From contig JBITNC010000002.1 of NCBI GenBank assembly GCA_050084985.1, positions 18,662,001-18,726,000 on the forward strand: a stretch of 64,000 nt of DNA. Reading direction: 5' to 3'. Both the position numbers and the translations under genes were made by a program. The first letter of the stretch is position 1, and each line of letters starts with the position of its first letter. Below the pieces are notes generated by a model. It ran no database searches and had not been told where the DNA came from. It worked only from the letters and a program-made list of their open reading frames with translations. Source of the DNA: Nageia nagi (Eukaryota; Pinophyta). Shown here one piece after another: positions 1 to 11,546 of this stretch.

Positions 1-109
1 ATCTAAGGATAGGATATTATTGGATGTAATTTCACATGGGAAGGAATTAGGATAAATCATTGTATCAATTTATGTGATTACTTCATTTTTAATTCTGCTT
101 GTTTGTAAT

Positions 110-357
110 TGCATGTTTTTCTATGTTTTTTTAATGTATATTAAAAAATTCTTGAATGGTATAAGTAATATTGAAAGATGTATTTCTGGTGTCTATAATA
201 AAATCGATATGATTTAATTGATGAAGTTATATAAATGTATTTGTATTTTATTAACTTCAAAAAATATATGAGAATAAGCCAAATTAATTTATGAGTTAAC
301 ATGATAATGTCTTAGTTGTTTAAAGCACTTAGTCCATATGTTTAAAGCATTGATTCA
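110..357. repeat. Dispersed repeat, copy 1 (partner 3,850-4,075)
   Basis: This stretch aligns well by eye with 3,850-4,075 in the same orientation. Shared blocks include a run reading GATATGATTTAATT, then AACTTCAAA and AATTAATTTATGAGT, then TTTAAAGCATTGATTC. Substitutions and small indels separate the copies. No coding potential is seen. It abuts the duplicated MYB 3' flank at 350, so positions 1-1,040 look like a mosaic of repeats. Confidence 0.6.
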
Positions 358-1040
358 TATTTTTTTATTTTGTTAATAAATTTTTTAATCTTCTTTCTAT
401 TGTTTATCAAATACTAATAAAGGCTTAACCTCCTTTAAACCTATTTATTTGTAGGACCTATCAAGTATTATTAAATATTATCAATGTAGGGGGTGGAAGT
501 AGAACTTCAAATATTCCATGTGAGTACTTTCATATCTCACATGTCTCCCAAATTCCCTAGCAAGAGGTGATAAGTTAATCTTTTAAGTCTTAACAAACAT
601 CATTATATTTTGTTTGATCTTATTTTAATGATCTTATTTTTATTAGATAAATGTAAGTGATTCAATCAATTATGGTAGAAAGTATGAATTTTTTTCTTAG
701 AATATCAATGCATTATTCAATGTTTTTTATTATGTAGAAAACAATAATTGAAATACTTGATTCATATATATTTACTTCTAAATAAAATTCGATAATTCCA
801 ACAAACCAAAAAAAAAAAATTAAAAGGATAATAAAATTAAGTATATAGTATTTTAACCACAGTTCAGTAAGCCTCTAGTCTTAATTTAACACAGTTTTTG
901 ATATGGTGCCTTTTTGATATTAGTATGCATTGTCTATGCCTTGACAACTCAAGATGAACTTAGTCATCTATACAGAAAATATTCTATTCCAACATCAGCA
1001 TAAGTTAAAGAAAAGGAATTGAAATACAATACAGACAAGA
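350..1040. repeat. Diverged duplicate of the MYB pseudogene 3' flank (partner 7,800-8,660)
   Basis: The order of matching blocks is the same as downstream of the MYB pseudogene. They include ACCTATTTATTTGTAGGAC, ATTCCATGTG, CCTAGCAAGAG, ATTACTCAAT-like and ACAAACCAAAAAA blocks, TTTTAACCACAGT, and CTTAGTCATCTA with TCTATTCCAA. The second copy carries extra AT-rich sequence around 8,080-8,300. Homology stops near 1,035, just after it enters the MYB coding end, so the copy is truncated there. Confidence 0.75.
964..1023 (-). pseudogene. Remnant of the last ~20 codons of a MYB-like gene
   Basis: Read on the minus strand this matches the C-terminal end of the MYB pseudogene at 8,575. The residues FNSFSLTYADVGIEYF correspond to the [16 protein letters not shown] part of that gene. 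A one-base loss then shifts the frame and gives a different stop. Nothing upstream in the gene direction (beyond 1,035) matches MYB, because the sequence turns into the repeat end at 1,058-1,111. It is the stump of a second gene copy carried in the flank duplication. Confidence 0.6.
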
Positions 1041-1057
1041 CTAAGCATTGCACAAAA

Positions 1058-1111
1058 GGAAAAACTTCCACATTTTGACCTTAAAGTGGACCTAATTTCT
1101 TGCACCCACCC
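1058..1111 (+). repeat. Isolated end of a TIR-type element
   Basis: This matches the right-hand terminus of the small inverted-repeat element at 43,229-43,891. Shared blocks are GGAAAAACTTCCAC, AAAGTGGACC and TTCTTGCAC, ending in CCC. The matching left terminus was not found in the first kilobase, so only one end of the element is visible. It marks the point where the MYB-flank duplicate breaks off. Confidence 0.5.
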
Positions 1112-3849
1112 AAGAATAAAAGGTAAAAATATCTAGGTGATATTGATCATATTATAATAATATGGGGTGGCATGTTGTCTTATTACTCCTATATAGTATT
1201 TCATCATTGAATGACATATTATGGTCTCTTTGTTGCATTACATTATAATTGTATGCTTGTATACCTTTGGTTGTAAAAACCTTTTTCACACTGTAGATTG
1301 CATTATAAAAATGCATAATGAGTCTTTATTTCTTGCATATGGTTTTAGTATTACTTATGTAAACAATATTTTATATTTGAAGATAAATTAGAGAATAATA
1401 ATGTACATAAATGGCTGAAGCATTTAATTATATGATCTCTATTGGATTAGGAGATTCTTTTAAATATGTACTTATTTTTTCATGGCTATTCATAGTGTTG
1501 GGGCACCCTTCTTATGGTTGTGCTTATGATTCACCCATGATGGTTCCTATTATAATTAATTATGTTGGACCATATAGACTCCTTAATTTTGAGAGGTTGT
1601 TTGATAATATTGGTGCAAGAGAACTTTGATAGTTGTACAAATTTAAAAATATGATAAGAAAAATCCTTGATGTATGCATGTATTACAAAAATAATGCAAA
1701 AATATTAGTATCTATAATAAAGTAAAGATTATATTTATAGTGGAATCATTAAGAAACATGTAACCTTATATGAAACCATTAAATTTTGGTATTGACAAAT
1801 GATTGAATGTAATATGTATTCTAATATAATATTAATAAATTTATATTGCATTGTAACATTAGCTACCTATGGTTTTATTCAAGTAGGATAATGCAAAACT
1901 ACTTATGAACACCTTCATAGTTCTTTTGCTTAGCTCAAAATTCTAGTGTTATGTGTGCATACTTTGGGTTATCATATTTGCTTTCCATAATTGTATTATT
2001 CATTTATGATTTCATATAAGGTTCAAATTATTAATATGTTAGTGAAAGAATCTTTGTATTGTTTGTTATCTTATTGTATTTGCAATTATAAGTTGTAATG
2101 TAAGAATGTGATCCTTATATTAATATGTTATATGTTTAAGTTGAATACATATGTTTATATTTGTATAGCAATATGGCATGCTCTTTGGAAAATATTGAAT
2201 ATAGTGATATAAACATGTAGAACAACTTTAAAAATTATTTGATGCTTTGAAATGATAAAGTCTTCCAAGTGAGAAAGTATTGAAATTAAATTCATTCGCT
2301 AGGATCCCTTCCAAAAATATTATTTCATCATAAAATAACTTAAAGAGAAATACCTCATCTAATAAGAAGCCAAAACTTATCAAAAGTGGGATCAAAACCA
2401 CACTTTCTTCTAGATAGACACGTTTCATATGCTTAGATTGGAAAACATGTACAAAGGAAAAGATCAATCTCCTAGAAACAATACTAAGAGTAGGAATAGG
2501 TTTAATGGACAAGTCTATTTCAAGATTAGGCAATAAATTTCTCAAGTTGAGAAAGTTTTTAAATACATAAAAAATATATTTTACTTTTATTATAACAAAC
2601 AAAATAAATTATAAATTTAGATTGTCCAAAGTTAAATATTAAACTAATTCAAATAATCCTTCTCTTGAAATCTATCAAAGAGAAACAATCAATATCATCC
2701 TTCCCTAGATGAGAACCCTATTTTTGTGCTACTTAGAAGTTAAAGAGGATTATGTAAACAAATATATTGGAGGGAGGGAGGAGATAACAAGGATAAAGAT
2801 TCTCAACCAATCAAAGGATCTATTTCAATAGGGTATAAGTTTTGCATTGGAAACTATTTAACTAAATTGCATCTTTGAAGTTATATAAATAGTATGTAAT
2901 TTAATAATAGTATGAGAAATAAAGTTTGAATTGGACTTAGTCAAATGAGTAGAACAAACTAGTACTTACATTAAACATAATAAACAAGTAAATTAATTTT
3001 TAAAAATCATAAAAATATAAGAAATTTTAATAAGAAATATATCATTTCTTCATTCCACATGAATATAATTGCAAAAAGTAATAAATAGTCAACTAATTTA
3101 TGAAAATATATGTAGCAAATACAAAATATTGACTTGAACAAAATTAAAAATTCTAAACAAAGAACATATTTGATATCTTTTAAAGTAATGAAGTTAAAGT
3201 AGACTGAATAAAATCCATAAATGATGACCCATGAATGAATTAGTGAATGATGTATTTTACTATCCTTTAAAGATAATTGGTTGTAGGACTTATCAAAATT
3301 TATCCAAAGATAAATATTTATATCATTTATTTATTCAAATGATTCTTTCTAACATAAGATTCGTAATAAAATTAGTAAAATTATTTTAGTTATATTATTT
3401 TAAAAATAATAAATTAGGTTGTAAATATAAATGTCAGGATTTTCTAATGTTTATGTAAAATGGAAGAAAATGATTATCAGCTTTTATGAAAATTAGATTA
3501 CAAAAATTACAAATTATTTTATGCAATGGTGTCCATCTACCTCCCACTATGGAATTCATGTGAATTAGATGATAAATTTTTTAAATACCAGTCAAACTTT
3601 TTCCCATGTGAAAGCCCATTTATGCAAAGGATATATGGAATTAAATACTTTGGTTAATTCATGCTTGGTAGTCCAAGTAATAATTGTTAGTTCACATAAT
3701 TAAGTATTTCATAAAAATAACAACTTTGTATGCGTTCCAATATTCAAATATTTATGATTTATATGGAGTAGAAAAATAACTCTAGTCACTTATGTAGTTT
3801 CTACATTATATTTTGATGGTCATAACTAGGAAAGGGTTAAATTAAATTA
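1112..3849. other. AT-rich intergenic sequence, nothing recognised
   Basis: No protein family, RNA gene or element end was recognised. Open frames such as 2,228-2,602 (minus) and 1,411-1,629 (plus) have low-complexity composition and no recognisable motif. Confidence 0.5.
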
Positions 3850-4075
3850 TGAAATAAAAAAAAAAGTTAGTTGAACAACATGCAAATTTTTTTTGAAAGC
3901 AATATTGAATGATGCATTTCTAGTGATTATAGTAAAATTGATATGATTTAATTAATAGAGTTATATGAATATATTTGCATCATTGTTAACTTCAAATAAT
4001 ACATAAGAATAAGAAAAATTAATTTATGAGTATAGATGATAGTATCTTAGTTATTTAAAGCATTGATTCCACAAA
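3850..4075. repeat. Dispersed repeat, copy 2 (partner 110-357)
   Basis: Same-orientation relative of 110-357. The match ends around AAAGCATTGATTC, where the two copies diverge. No coding potential. Confidence 0.6.
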
Positions 4076-4838
4076 TTTCACAGCTTGGTTAACTAATAGG
4101 CATTTTGTATTACCCATAAATATTGAGTATGATCTCAAACTATCCATCTTAACTACAATATATTAGATTATTCCTAAAGGAGTATATATCTTCACTACAA
4201 TTTCTTCTAATGAGAAAATAACAATAACCATAGTTACGAGGTTCGATAATTTTAATTCCTACCAATGATTTAAAAAATTTGGAAGTTCAAGAATTTGCAA
4301 AAAGTTTCATTTAGTTTGGAAAAATACAAATGAGTAGATATATACAAATATTTTTAAAATAAATATAATCCTATAGATACATTTATAAGTACATAAAAAT
4401 TAAATATAATTACATTATTTAATACAAAATCAAAATACTATTGAAAACTTAAAAGATTTTTTGAATCTATCTACCTTTGTAGTGTTTTTTAGATTGATAT
4501 ATGTATGCATTCTAGGTACCACATTTAATAGTAATCAAATTATCATAGTTATGTTGCATTTTCTACTAGTTAATGCTATTGGCTACTTTTATAAATATTA
4601 TATATTTTGTTAATGACTCAATTTTGTATAAGGGACAAAGATTCTTTCAAAACTTTTGTTTTTTTATTAATATCAATTTACTTGATTTTAGTAAAAAAAT
4701 TAAAATATTATATTAAATTAATAAATATATCAAATTATTAAATTAAAATATATTAATTAATAAATATAGTAAATTATTTTCTTACAAGAAGAGGGGCTGG
4801 ATTTGTTGCAAGCAAAATGTAACATAAATACTAGTGCA
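4076..4838. other. AT-rich sequence, nothing recognised
   Basis: No gene, RNA or element boundary seen. The end near 4,790-4,838 may already belong to the LINE-like repeat that follows, because weak similarity to 44,225-44,255 starts there. Confidence 0.4.
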
Positions 4839-6320
4839 ACCTAACATAAGGATGAGCGCATGTAGCAGAAGTGCGGGTGAATTATTTCAAAAGTGTGATA
4901 GGATGTTATTAAGCAAATTATAGCTTAACAAAGTTGTAATCTTGTTGAAATGAAACCAAACAATATTCAAAATGCGATGAATAAATCAAAATTATGACCT
5001 GATCCAAGGAATGTAAAAGCATGTTGATGTAAGAAAAAATATTCATAGAGGAGGAAATCAGGATGGTATTAGAGCCTAAATTCTCTAATGATGAGATTAG
5101 TATTTTGATTCTAAAAAGTATAACAGAGAAGGAAGAGGAGAGGCTAAAATCAACCCTTATTCAAATTTCATTTTGATGAAGATCTACAAAGAGTGATAGA
5201 GATGGGTCCATGGTTTCTTTGAAAAAGAAGATTGGTCATAAGTGATGGGAGAAAAATTTCTCCCTTGAAAGTAAAAATTTCAACCTCATTACAACATGGG
5301 TCTCACAACTTGAACTTCACCCATCTTGTTGGTACCCATGTATTATAGCCAAAATTACAAAAGCAATTAGATCCTTTTTCATAATTAAGTAATCAACAAT
5401 ATTAAAAATTAACTTTATAGATGCAAGATTTATGGTTACTTTAGATATTTCTAAACCTATGATGAAGGAGACAAAATTAAAAATAAAAGATGGAAGAAAA
5501 TGGATGCAACCAATTGGATATGAAAATTTGATAGTACAATATGGAATTTATAAGATTTATGAGCACTATGCAAAGGATTTCCTAGAAAAGAAGAGGAGGA
5601 TGAAGAAATAAGAGAAAAAGAAAAAAATGTAAAGGAATGTCAAGATAAACATAAAGAGCACAGGTGGAAATTAGTTTTGAAATAAAAAAAACATGAAAAA
5701 ATCAAAAGAATACAACCAAAATGCAAACAAAATGAACCACCTTAGAAAAATAATCAACTTCAAAAGAAGTACAATGAAAGAAATTAACTACATTAAACTC
5801 CTATGTAGTACTATCAATTTTAGAAGGAATAGATAAAGAACCAACAAATCTTAATATAGATATTTCAGAAGATAAGACAACAAGTATGGAAGTTGTGGAA
5901 GGGGAAGATGGAGAAACAATAAGGAGGGTGAAAAAAAACATAAAGAATGAATATAATCAAGCAATAACAACATAATAAGAAGAAATTCAAGCTAGAATCC
6001 CATCAAGAAATATACTAAACTCTAAAAAAATAACAAATATTGGACAAAGACATGTAGATAGACCACCCCTAGAAGACACTAGGGGAGAAACTCATTGACC
6101 ATGATATAACAAATGGAAATCAATTAACTCTACATCAAATCAACAAATCTCATCCAACCTTTGGGTTGAACAAAAGATTTCTTTATTAGAATATTCCAAT
6201 GATAAAAAAGTTGTTGGGCTGTATCTGCAATTTGATGATTTTTTATTAATACAATTTGTATAGTAGGTTGCATTAGGGATACCAATAGGTTATAGTTAGA
6301 TATCTTGTAGTGTTGCATTC
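4839..6320 (+). pseudogene. LINE ORF1-like protein remnant (DUF4283 + CCHC knuckle), copy 1
   Basis: This is a decayed copy of a nucleic-acid-binding protein of the type encoded by ORF1 of plant L1-type LINEs. The DUF4283 core is visible around 5,160-5,460 with FHFDEDLQRVIEMGPWFL, a broken WEKNFSLES segment and then LHPSCWYPC. At 5,465-5,610 comes the basic segment with KLKIKDGRKW and the zinc-knuckle site, reduced to YGIYKIYEHYAKDF; all three knuckle cysteines are lost (Tyr, Tyr, Phe). There are several stops and at least one frameshift. A better-kept copy with the same start and end lies at 44,250-45,862. No endonuclease or reverse transcriptase follows. DUF4283 also occurs in host-like proteins, but the paired dispersed copies argue for a mobile source. 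Confidence 0.7.
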
Positions 6321-7799
6321 AAAATAAAGAATTGCACTTGATCAAGTGTATAAACATTATTTGCAATCATCTAAGATTCACAAAGATATATTTTTGGTCA
6401 ACAATGTCAAGTGTGATAACCTCATCAATGCAAGTGACATTTTTGTTGGAATGATTGAGAAAGATTTTCTTGGCATATCATGGTTACAACCTACAAAAAA
6501 TAATGGCTTTCTAAGGAAGCATTGGGTAATTAATTTTTCTAAGAATGATTACTTTTTTAATTTTTATTTTGATAAGAATTGAATAAAACCAAATCAATTT
6601 ATTTATTTATTTATTTTTTTAAATTTTGGTTTGGATTGAAGCTTTAACATATTCAACAAAACTTGATTATGATGAAAACAATAACCAATGTATGCAAATG
6701 TATTAAAAATGATCAATAAAGGACATAATTTTACTAAATTGTATGCATATAGAGATATAATGAATGAAACAGAAGCCATTCTCAACACACTTAAAAATCG
6801 ATTTTATTTTTTGCTATTTTTTCTATAAATGTTAAATACATTCATAGATAAATAAGTAAATCGATATGAAATACAATATAATCTATTAATGAGAATAAAA
6901 AGGAGGAATTTATTTAAACAATAACAAGGTTTACAAATAAGAAAAAATAATTAGACAAGGTACTAGACCCAACACCATTTTCCCCACAAGAATAAACATT
7001 AGACAATAAAAATATAAAATACTTTTACATATCCCCTAACCATCATTCAAGCTCATCAATTTCTACTTGCATTCTAAAAAGGATCATTAGTATTCTTTTT
7101 TGGTAATCATCCACAATAACTTCCATCTTTAATTCTAAAATTAGAAATTCTTATGCCATGAATTTATCTCATTTCAATACTCTTAAAGTACATATCATTA
7201 CCAATTATGTTCAACATCCATCTTTGCCTTGACTATGTCTATCTCCTTTGTTGGGATTTTTATATGGTGGGTATGTTCACATCCATGCATGAAATCCTTC
7301 TTGCTCTTAGAGATCTCTATAGGATCACTTCCATGGTGCTCAATATCCTCCAATATCATCTTTCCTTTACTAGCCATAAGTTGAGTAAGAGTTTTTAGAG
7401 GGCAAACGTCCTCCTTAGGTAAGCACTTTATACATAGAATCAAATTGCACTGCTAGGTGGGAGGGAGGTAAGAGATAAATGATCAACCATGAACCAATAG
7501 TAGGTAGTTAACATAGGCTCACCAATGCGCCAACATGAACAATGTTTAAAAAATAGCTTTAGGATAAATTTCAAAAATCATTTAAAACTCAACAAAATCG
7601 ATAATAAATTACAAACTTTAAGAAAATGTTCTAAAAGGAAAAATCATAATTTTTAGAAAAAAATAACCGAAAAGAAAATTCATGATAAATCATGATTGAT
7701 AGGTGATTTTCTAAACATTGGTATGTAATCACCCACTTATTATAGATAGGAAAGCACATCTCTAATAATCATTGGAGGATTCTTTATTATAGGGTTGAC
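6321..7799. other. AT-rich sequence, nothing recognised
   Basis: A 78-codon plus-strand frame (6,346-6,582) and an 81-codon minus-strand frame (7,198-7,443) occur here. Neither shows a recognisable domain or a neighbouring exon. Confidence 0.4.
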
Positions 7800-8660
7800 A
7801 TCAAATTCCTTGCTTTATGTTTCATATTTTTTATTTTGTTAATTAATTTTTTAATCTTCTTTCTAATATTTATCAAACACCAATAAAAATGTAACCTTCT
7901 TTAAACCTATTTATTTGTAGGACATATCAAGAATTTTTAAATATCACCAATGTAGTAGGTGGGTGTAGAACTTGAGACATTCCATGTGGGTGCCTTCACA
8001 CCTCACTTATCTCTAATTCTCCTAGCAAGAGATGATAAACTAGCTTTGATATAACCTCTTATATATCAAGAAATGCCGAGATATATCATTCTGGATATGC
8101 CTATTTTGGATATAGCAAATTGTTACATAGCTGAATTCTAATTAATTTTATTTTATAATTTCAAATTAATTAAGCATTTCATTTATATGTAAAAAATATT
8201 TATTAAAATTAATATAGTCGATTTTATATTAAAATATTAATAAAATCAAAATAGTTGGTCAAAATAGCTCCTAACCCTACCATTGTAATGAATTATTGTG
8301 ATCAATTATCTTTAAGAGTTTCTTTTTTTTTTTCACGAAATATCTATACATTACTCAATATTTTTCTTTATATGAAAAATAATAATTCAAATAAATAATT
8401 GATATATAATTATTTCTCAATAAACTTTTATAAATCCTACAAACCAAAAAAATTTAAAAAAGTAATAAAGTATAACTATATAATCTTTTAACCACAGTAC
8501 GCCTTTAGAATTAATTAACCCATATTTTTTATATTAGGACGCCTTGCCTCTGCCTTGACCAGTCAAGGTTAAACTTAGTCATCTACACAAAAATCTTCTA
8601 TTCCAATATCAACAAAAGGTAAAGAAAAGGAACTGAAATCCAGATTATAGGACGCCTCAT
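7800..8660. repeat. MYB 3' flank, copy 2 of the duplication
   Basis: Partner of 350-1,040, in the same orientation. It includes the last codons and 3' flank of the MYB pseudogene. Extra sequence around 8,080-8,300 is absent from the other copy. Confidence 0.75.
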
Positions 8661-9500
8661 ACGATTTGGTGACCCCAAGATTTGTTGATGAAGTAGAACA
8701 TGACTCAAATGCTATGCTGTCAAAAGGTTCCTCTAGAAGTTCCGCCATTAGCGAGTCCTCGAAGAATATGCTCCACAATTTGGAGGTATCCAGCTTTTCA
8801 CTGCATCTCATGCCATCCAAATTAGACGAAGAAACTGGTTTATATGCTACCGTTCTACAAACTTGTTTATCTTCACCATAATTAAATGAAGAACACTCCT
8901 TTTTAGTCTGTTTGGAAATACTTCTCCGCTTTTTATTGCTCAATTTAGAGTTCAAGGTAGTGTTGTTAAACTTCTTCCTTAAATGAGCATTCCAATAGTT
9001 CTTTATTTGATTTTCCGTTCTTCCAGGAAGTCTTCCAGCTATAAGTGACCATCTGCGTACAACATACAAAATAGTTATCAGGGGACTGTTGGCAATAATG
9101 ATAGAAATTTTCAGACAACACATATGATGGGCAAACTAATCCGAATGGAAGAATAAATAACATGCTAATTACCTATTGCCAAGGAGACGATGCATTCGGA
9201 TGATAAGTTCCTCTTCGTCACCAGAAATGGGGTATTTCTTAATCTCTGGGCGAAGATGATTGAGCCACCGTCGTCAGCAGCTCCTACCACATCTACTTAG
9301 CCCTGAAAAGTATATATTTTTTTTTATACTTTGCAGTGCCAACGTTGAATATTGATATTGGAAGAAGGGACTAATGTGTTTACCCGTTGCATAAGCAACA
9401 GATTCCCATGAGTTTGGACATAGTTGAGCAAAATCATGTCCTCCTGTACAGTCCATGCCCCTTTCTTCACCTCCGTTTGCTCCCATTGCCTTCTCACCAT
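8575..9500 (-). pseudogene. R2R3-MYB transcription factor pseudogene (three exons)
   Basis: The exon layout is that of a normal plant R2R3-MYB gene: exon 1 9,500-9,384, exon 2 9,302-9,173, exon 3 9,052-8,575, with GT-AG introns of 81 and 120 bp. The first intron splits a Gly codon after ATG and the second splits an Arg before WSLIAGR, both at the usual family positions. R2 reads KKGAWTVQEDMILLNYVQT, then WESVAYATG, then LSRCGRSC and [14 protein letters not shown]3 reads [16 protein letters not shown] and then [21 protein letters not shown]3 and the ~130-residue tail (ending IEDFCVDD) are intact. Two lesions kill the gene. Only 2 bases remain of the five codons expected between YVQT and WESVA, a frameshift that fits a 13-bp loss. 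An in-frame TGA also sits right after GRSC, where the family has Arg (CGA to TGA). The tail was not matched to a MYB subgroup. The good state of exon 3 suggests fairly recent inactivation. Confidence 0.9.
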
Positions 9501-9555
9501 CGTTGAATGCAATTGTTTTTTCCGTGATCATCTGATTTTGGATAAGTTCATGTGT

Positions 9556-9574
9556 TTGCCAAATATATATATCA
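9556..9574 (-). promoter_or_regulatory. Possible TATA box of the MYB pseudogene
   Basis: On the minus strand a GATATATATATTTGG stretch lies about 60-70 bases upstream of the chosen ATG at 9,500. That spacing allows a TATA box with a short 5' leader. The next 200 bases upstream (to ~9,790) are noticeably richer in G+C than their surroundings, as expected for a former promoter. The region is AT-rich overall, so this could be chance. Confidence 0.3.
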
Positions 9575-9799
9575 GTTGCTAATGTTGAGGGGCTTTATGA
9601 ATTTAAAGGACACTTCAATTAAAATTTACCGATAAGAGTAGCGCGGGAACATAAGGTGCAGCAGGCTTCCCACGTCGGAATCGAGCAAATTATTATGTGA
9701 GAAATAAGAAGTCCACTTCCCCAACGGCTCTAAGTGACAATTTGGAGAGCTATTTACCATTCAAAACGGAAGTCGGTAACATTTCGTTTTCTCTGTATT

Positions 9800-11366
9800 A
9801 AATTGTGGTTGCTTACAATTTTTCTTTTTCAATTTCTTTCTCAATTTATGTAGGTCGTAGCTGAAAACTTTGTAATTCGATTTTTTTTTTTTGAAACATT
9901 TTAAAGAATTGAATTAGTAAAATTTGTATTTTAACAAAGTTCCGTAAATTGTAGTTAATTCATTATTAACATTTGACATATACGTGATAGTGGAACAAGT
10001 GTGAGCAAGGGTTTCTATGGCATTGCTTTGTTTAGTCTTTTTCTTAGTTTTTGACTAAGTTATTTACAAACAAATAGATAAGTTGCTTCTAATTCAGTAA
10101 TCCTTTTGTGATTTTATCAAACTCTGTTATAGTTTTAACTTTGAAATTAAAATTAAATTTAGCATTCAAATGGTTTACATAAAAAATAAATGTTCATTTT
10201 ATTGCTTGGTTTATTGTTAATAGAAATTTATTTTTAATCTTAATAAATCAATATTGAATTTTTTGATAATTTTATACATTATTTTCTATATCATTATGAA
10301 TTTAGTATTGATGTTATTATTTTTTTATCAAATCAAATATTGAATTGAGAAGTTGAGACAAAGTTTTTATAGATTGAATTTTTTGAATCATTATATTTGT
10401 TCTTATTCTTGAATAATATCTTAAGAAAATTAGATGAAGGAAAATAAGAAACAAGTGAAAGGTTTGTAGATTGTGAGAGCCTCCCAAGTGGCACTTTGTG
10501 ATATGTTCAAAATTTAACCTTAAACTTGGCATAAATTTCTTTTTTTAGCTATCTCCTTAGATGGTATAGGAATCATGTACAATTGCAAAACTTTACTTCT
10601 TGAAGGTGTGAGATAGATCCATTTTTTTTTTGGACTTAAAATCATTGCAAAATAAAGTTGATGTCAACCTTTTTATTATTATTATAGGGCCAAAGTTGAC
10701 CCTATTCTATGTTTTGGAGGCCTCTAAACTTGTCCTAATTGAGATGTGATTGTTTCTACATTTGATTTTTTGAGATATACTAAATTGAGATATTTTTATA
10801 TAATGACAACAAACTTCTTATTTATGATTTTTACAAATCTTTTCATTTTTGAAAATCTTACTTCTTGAATAAATTGTTAGAGTAGAGAATAAAAATGCAT
10901 AACATACTTTCTAAATGCACATCACCTATAACAAAATGTAATTTACAAAAAACTTAATAATTTGAAATTCTAAAATTTTAAAGTAGATCAATGAGATTCA
11001 TCACATAAAAAACTTAAAAACTATAATCACTACCAATAACTCCATAGGAATATACATATGCAACAATGAAATAGAATTCACCAAATAGTTAGAATCATTT
11101 TTACGTGAGACATAATTTATATTGAGGTTAAAATACGATTCTCAAAACATTAAAGTTATCTTAGAATGGAACAATAAAGTAAAGTACATCGTAATTTGTA
11201 GGATCAATCATATTTTGTTCCTCCAAGTATCAAGCATAATTTGGAAGTATTTATATAACTTGTTGTATAAAAAAATTGAATATAAGGGAAATACATTGAA
11301 TTCAATGCTTAATACATCATCACTAAAATAAGATCCCAACGTTCAGTCACTTGCTCTGTAATGTTA
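9800..11366. other. AT-rich sequence, nothing recognised
   Basis: No gene, RNA or repeat boundary was recognised. The small frames at 10,317-10,532 and 11,122-11,331 lack motifs. Confidence 0.45.
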
Positions 11367-11371
11367 CTTCT
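11367..11371. repeat. Target-site duplication, left (CTTCT)
   Basis: Five bases directly before the TG of the first LTR, identical to the five bases after the CA of the second LTR. Confidence 0.8.
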
Positions 11372-11534
11372 TGTTGGGATATAAAGTTTGAAGGTTCCTC
11401 GTTTGTCCAATCAGTAGTTACGAGCGGATAATTACTAAAACTAGTATAATTATTGTATTGTTTGGGTATTTATATTTTTGTACAATATTTAAAAAATCGC
11501 TCTTATAAGCCTTTCCATATATTTGTTTTTATCA
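11372..11534 (+). repeat. Left LTR of the compact element
   Basis: 163 bp, begins TGTTGGGATATAAAG and ends TTATCA. It aligns to 12,750-12,933, which carries one extra internal segment of roughly 20 bases. Confidence 0.8.
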
Positions 11535-11546
11535 TGGTATCATATT
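11535..11546 (+). promoter_or_regulatory. Primer-binding site (initiator Met-tRNA type)
   Basis: TGGTATCATATT starts immediately after the left LTR. The first eight bases match the usual copia primer-binding sequence; the rest has drifted. Confidence 0.7.

Noticed and set aside
2228-2602. 124-codon minus-strand open frame
   Set aside because: Phe/Leu/Ile-rich, no domain or exon partner; AT-rich sequence gives such frames by chance.
7198-7443. 81-codon minus-strand frame with Lys/His/Glu-rich protein
   Set aside because: No recognisable motif and no neighbouring exon; the opposite strand is open too.
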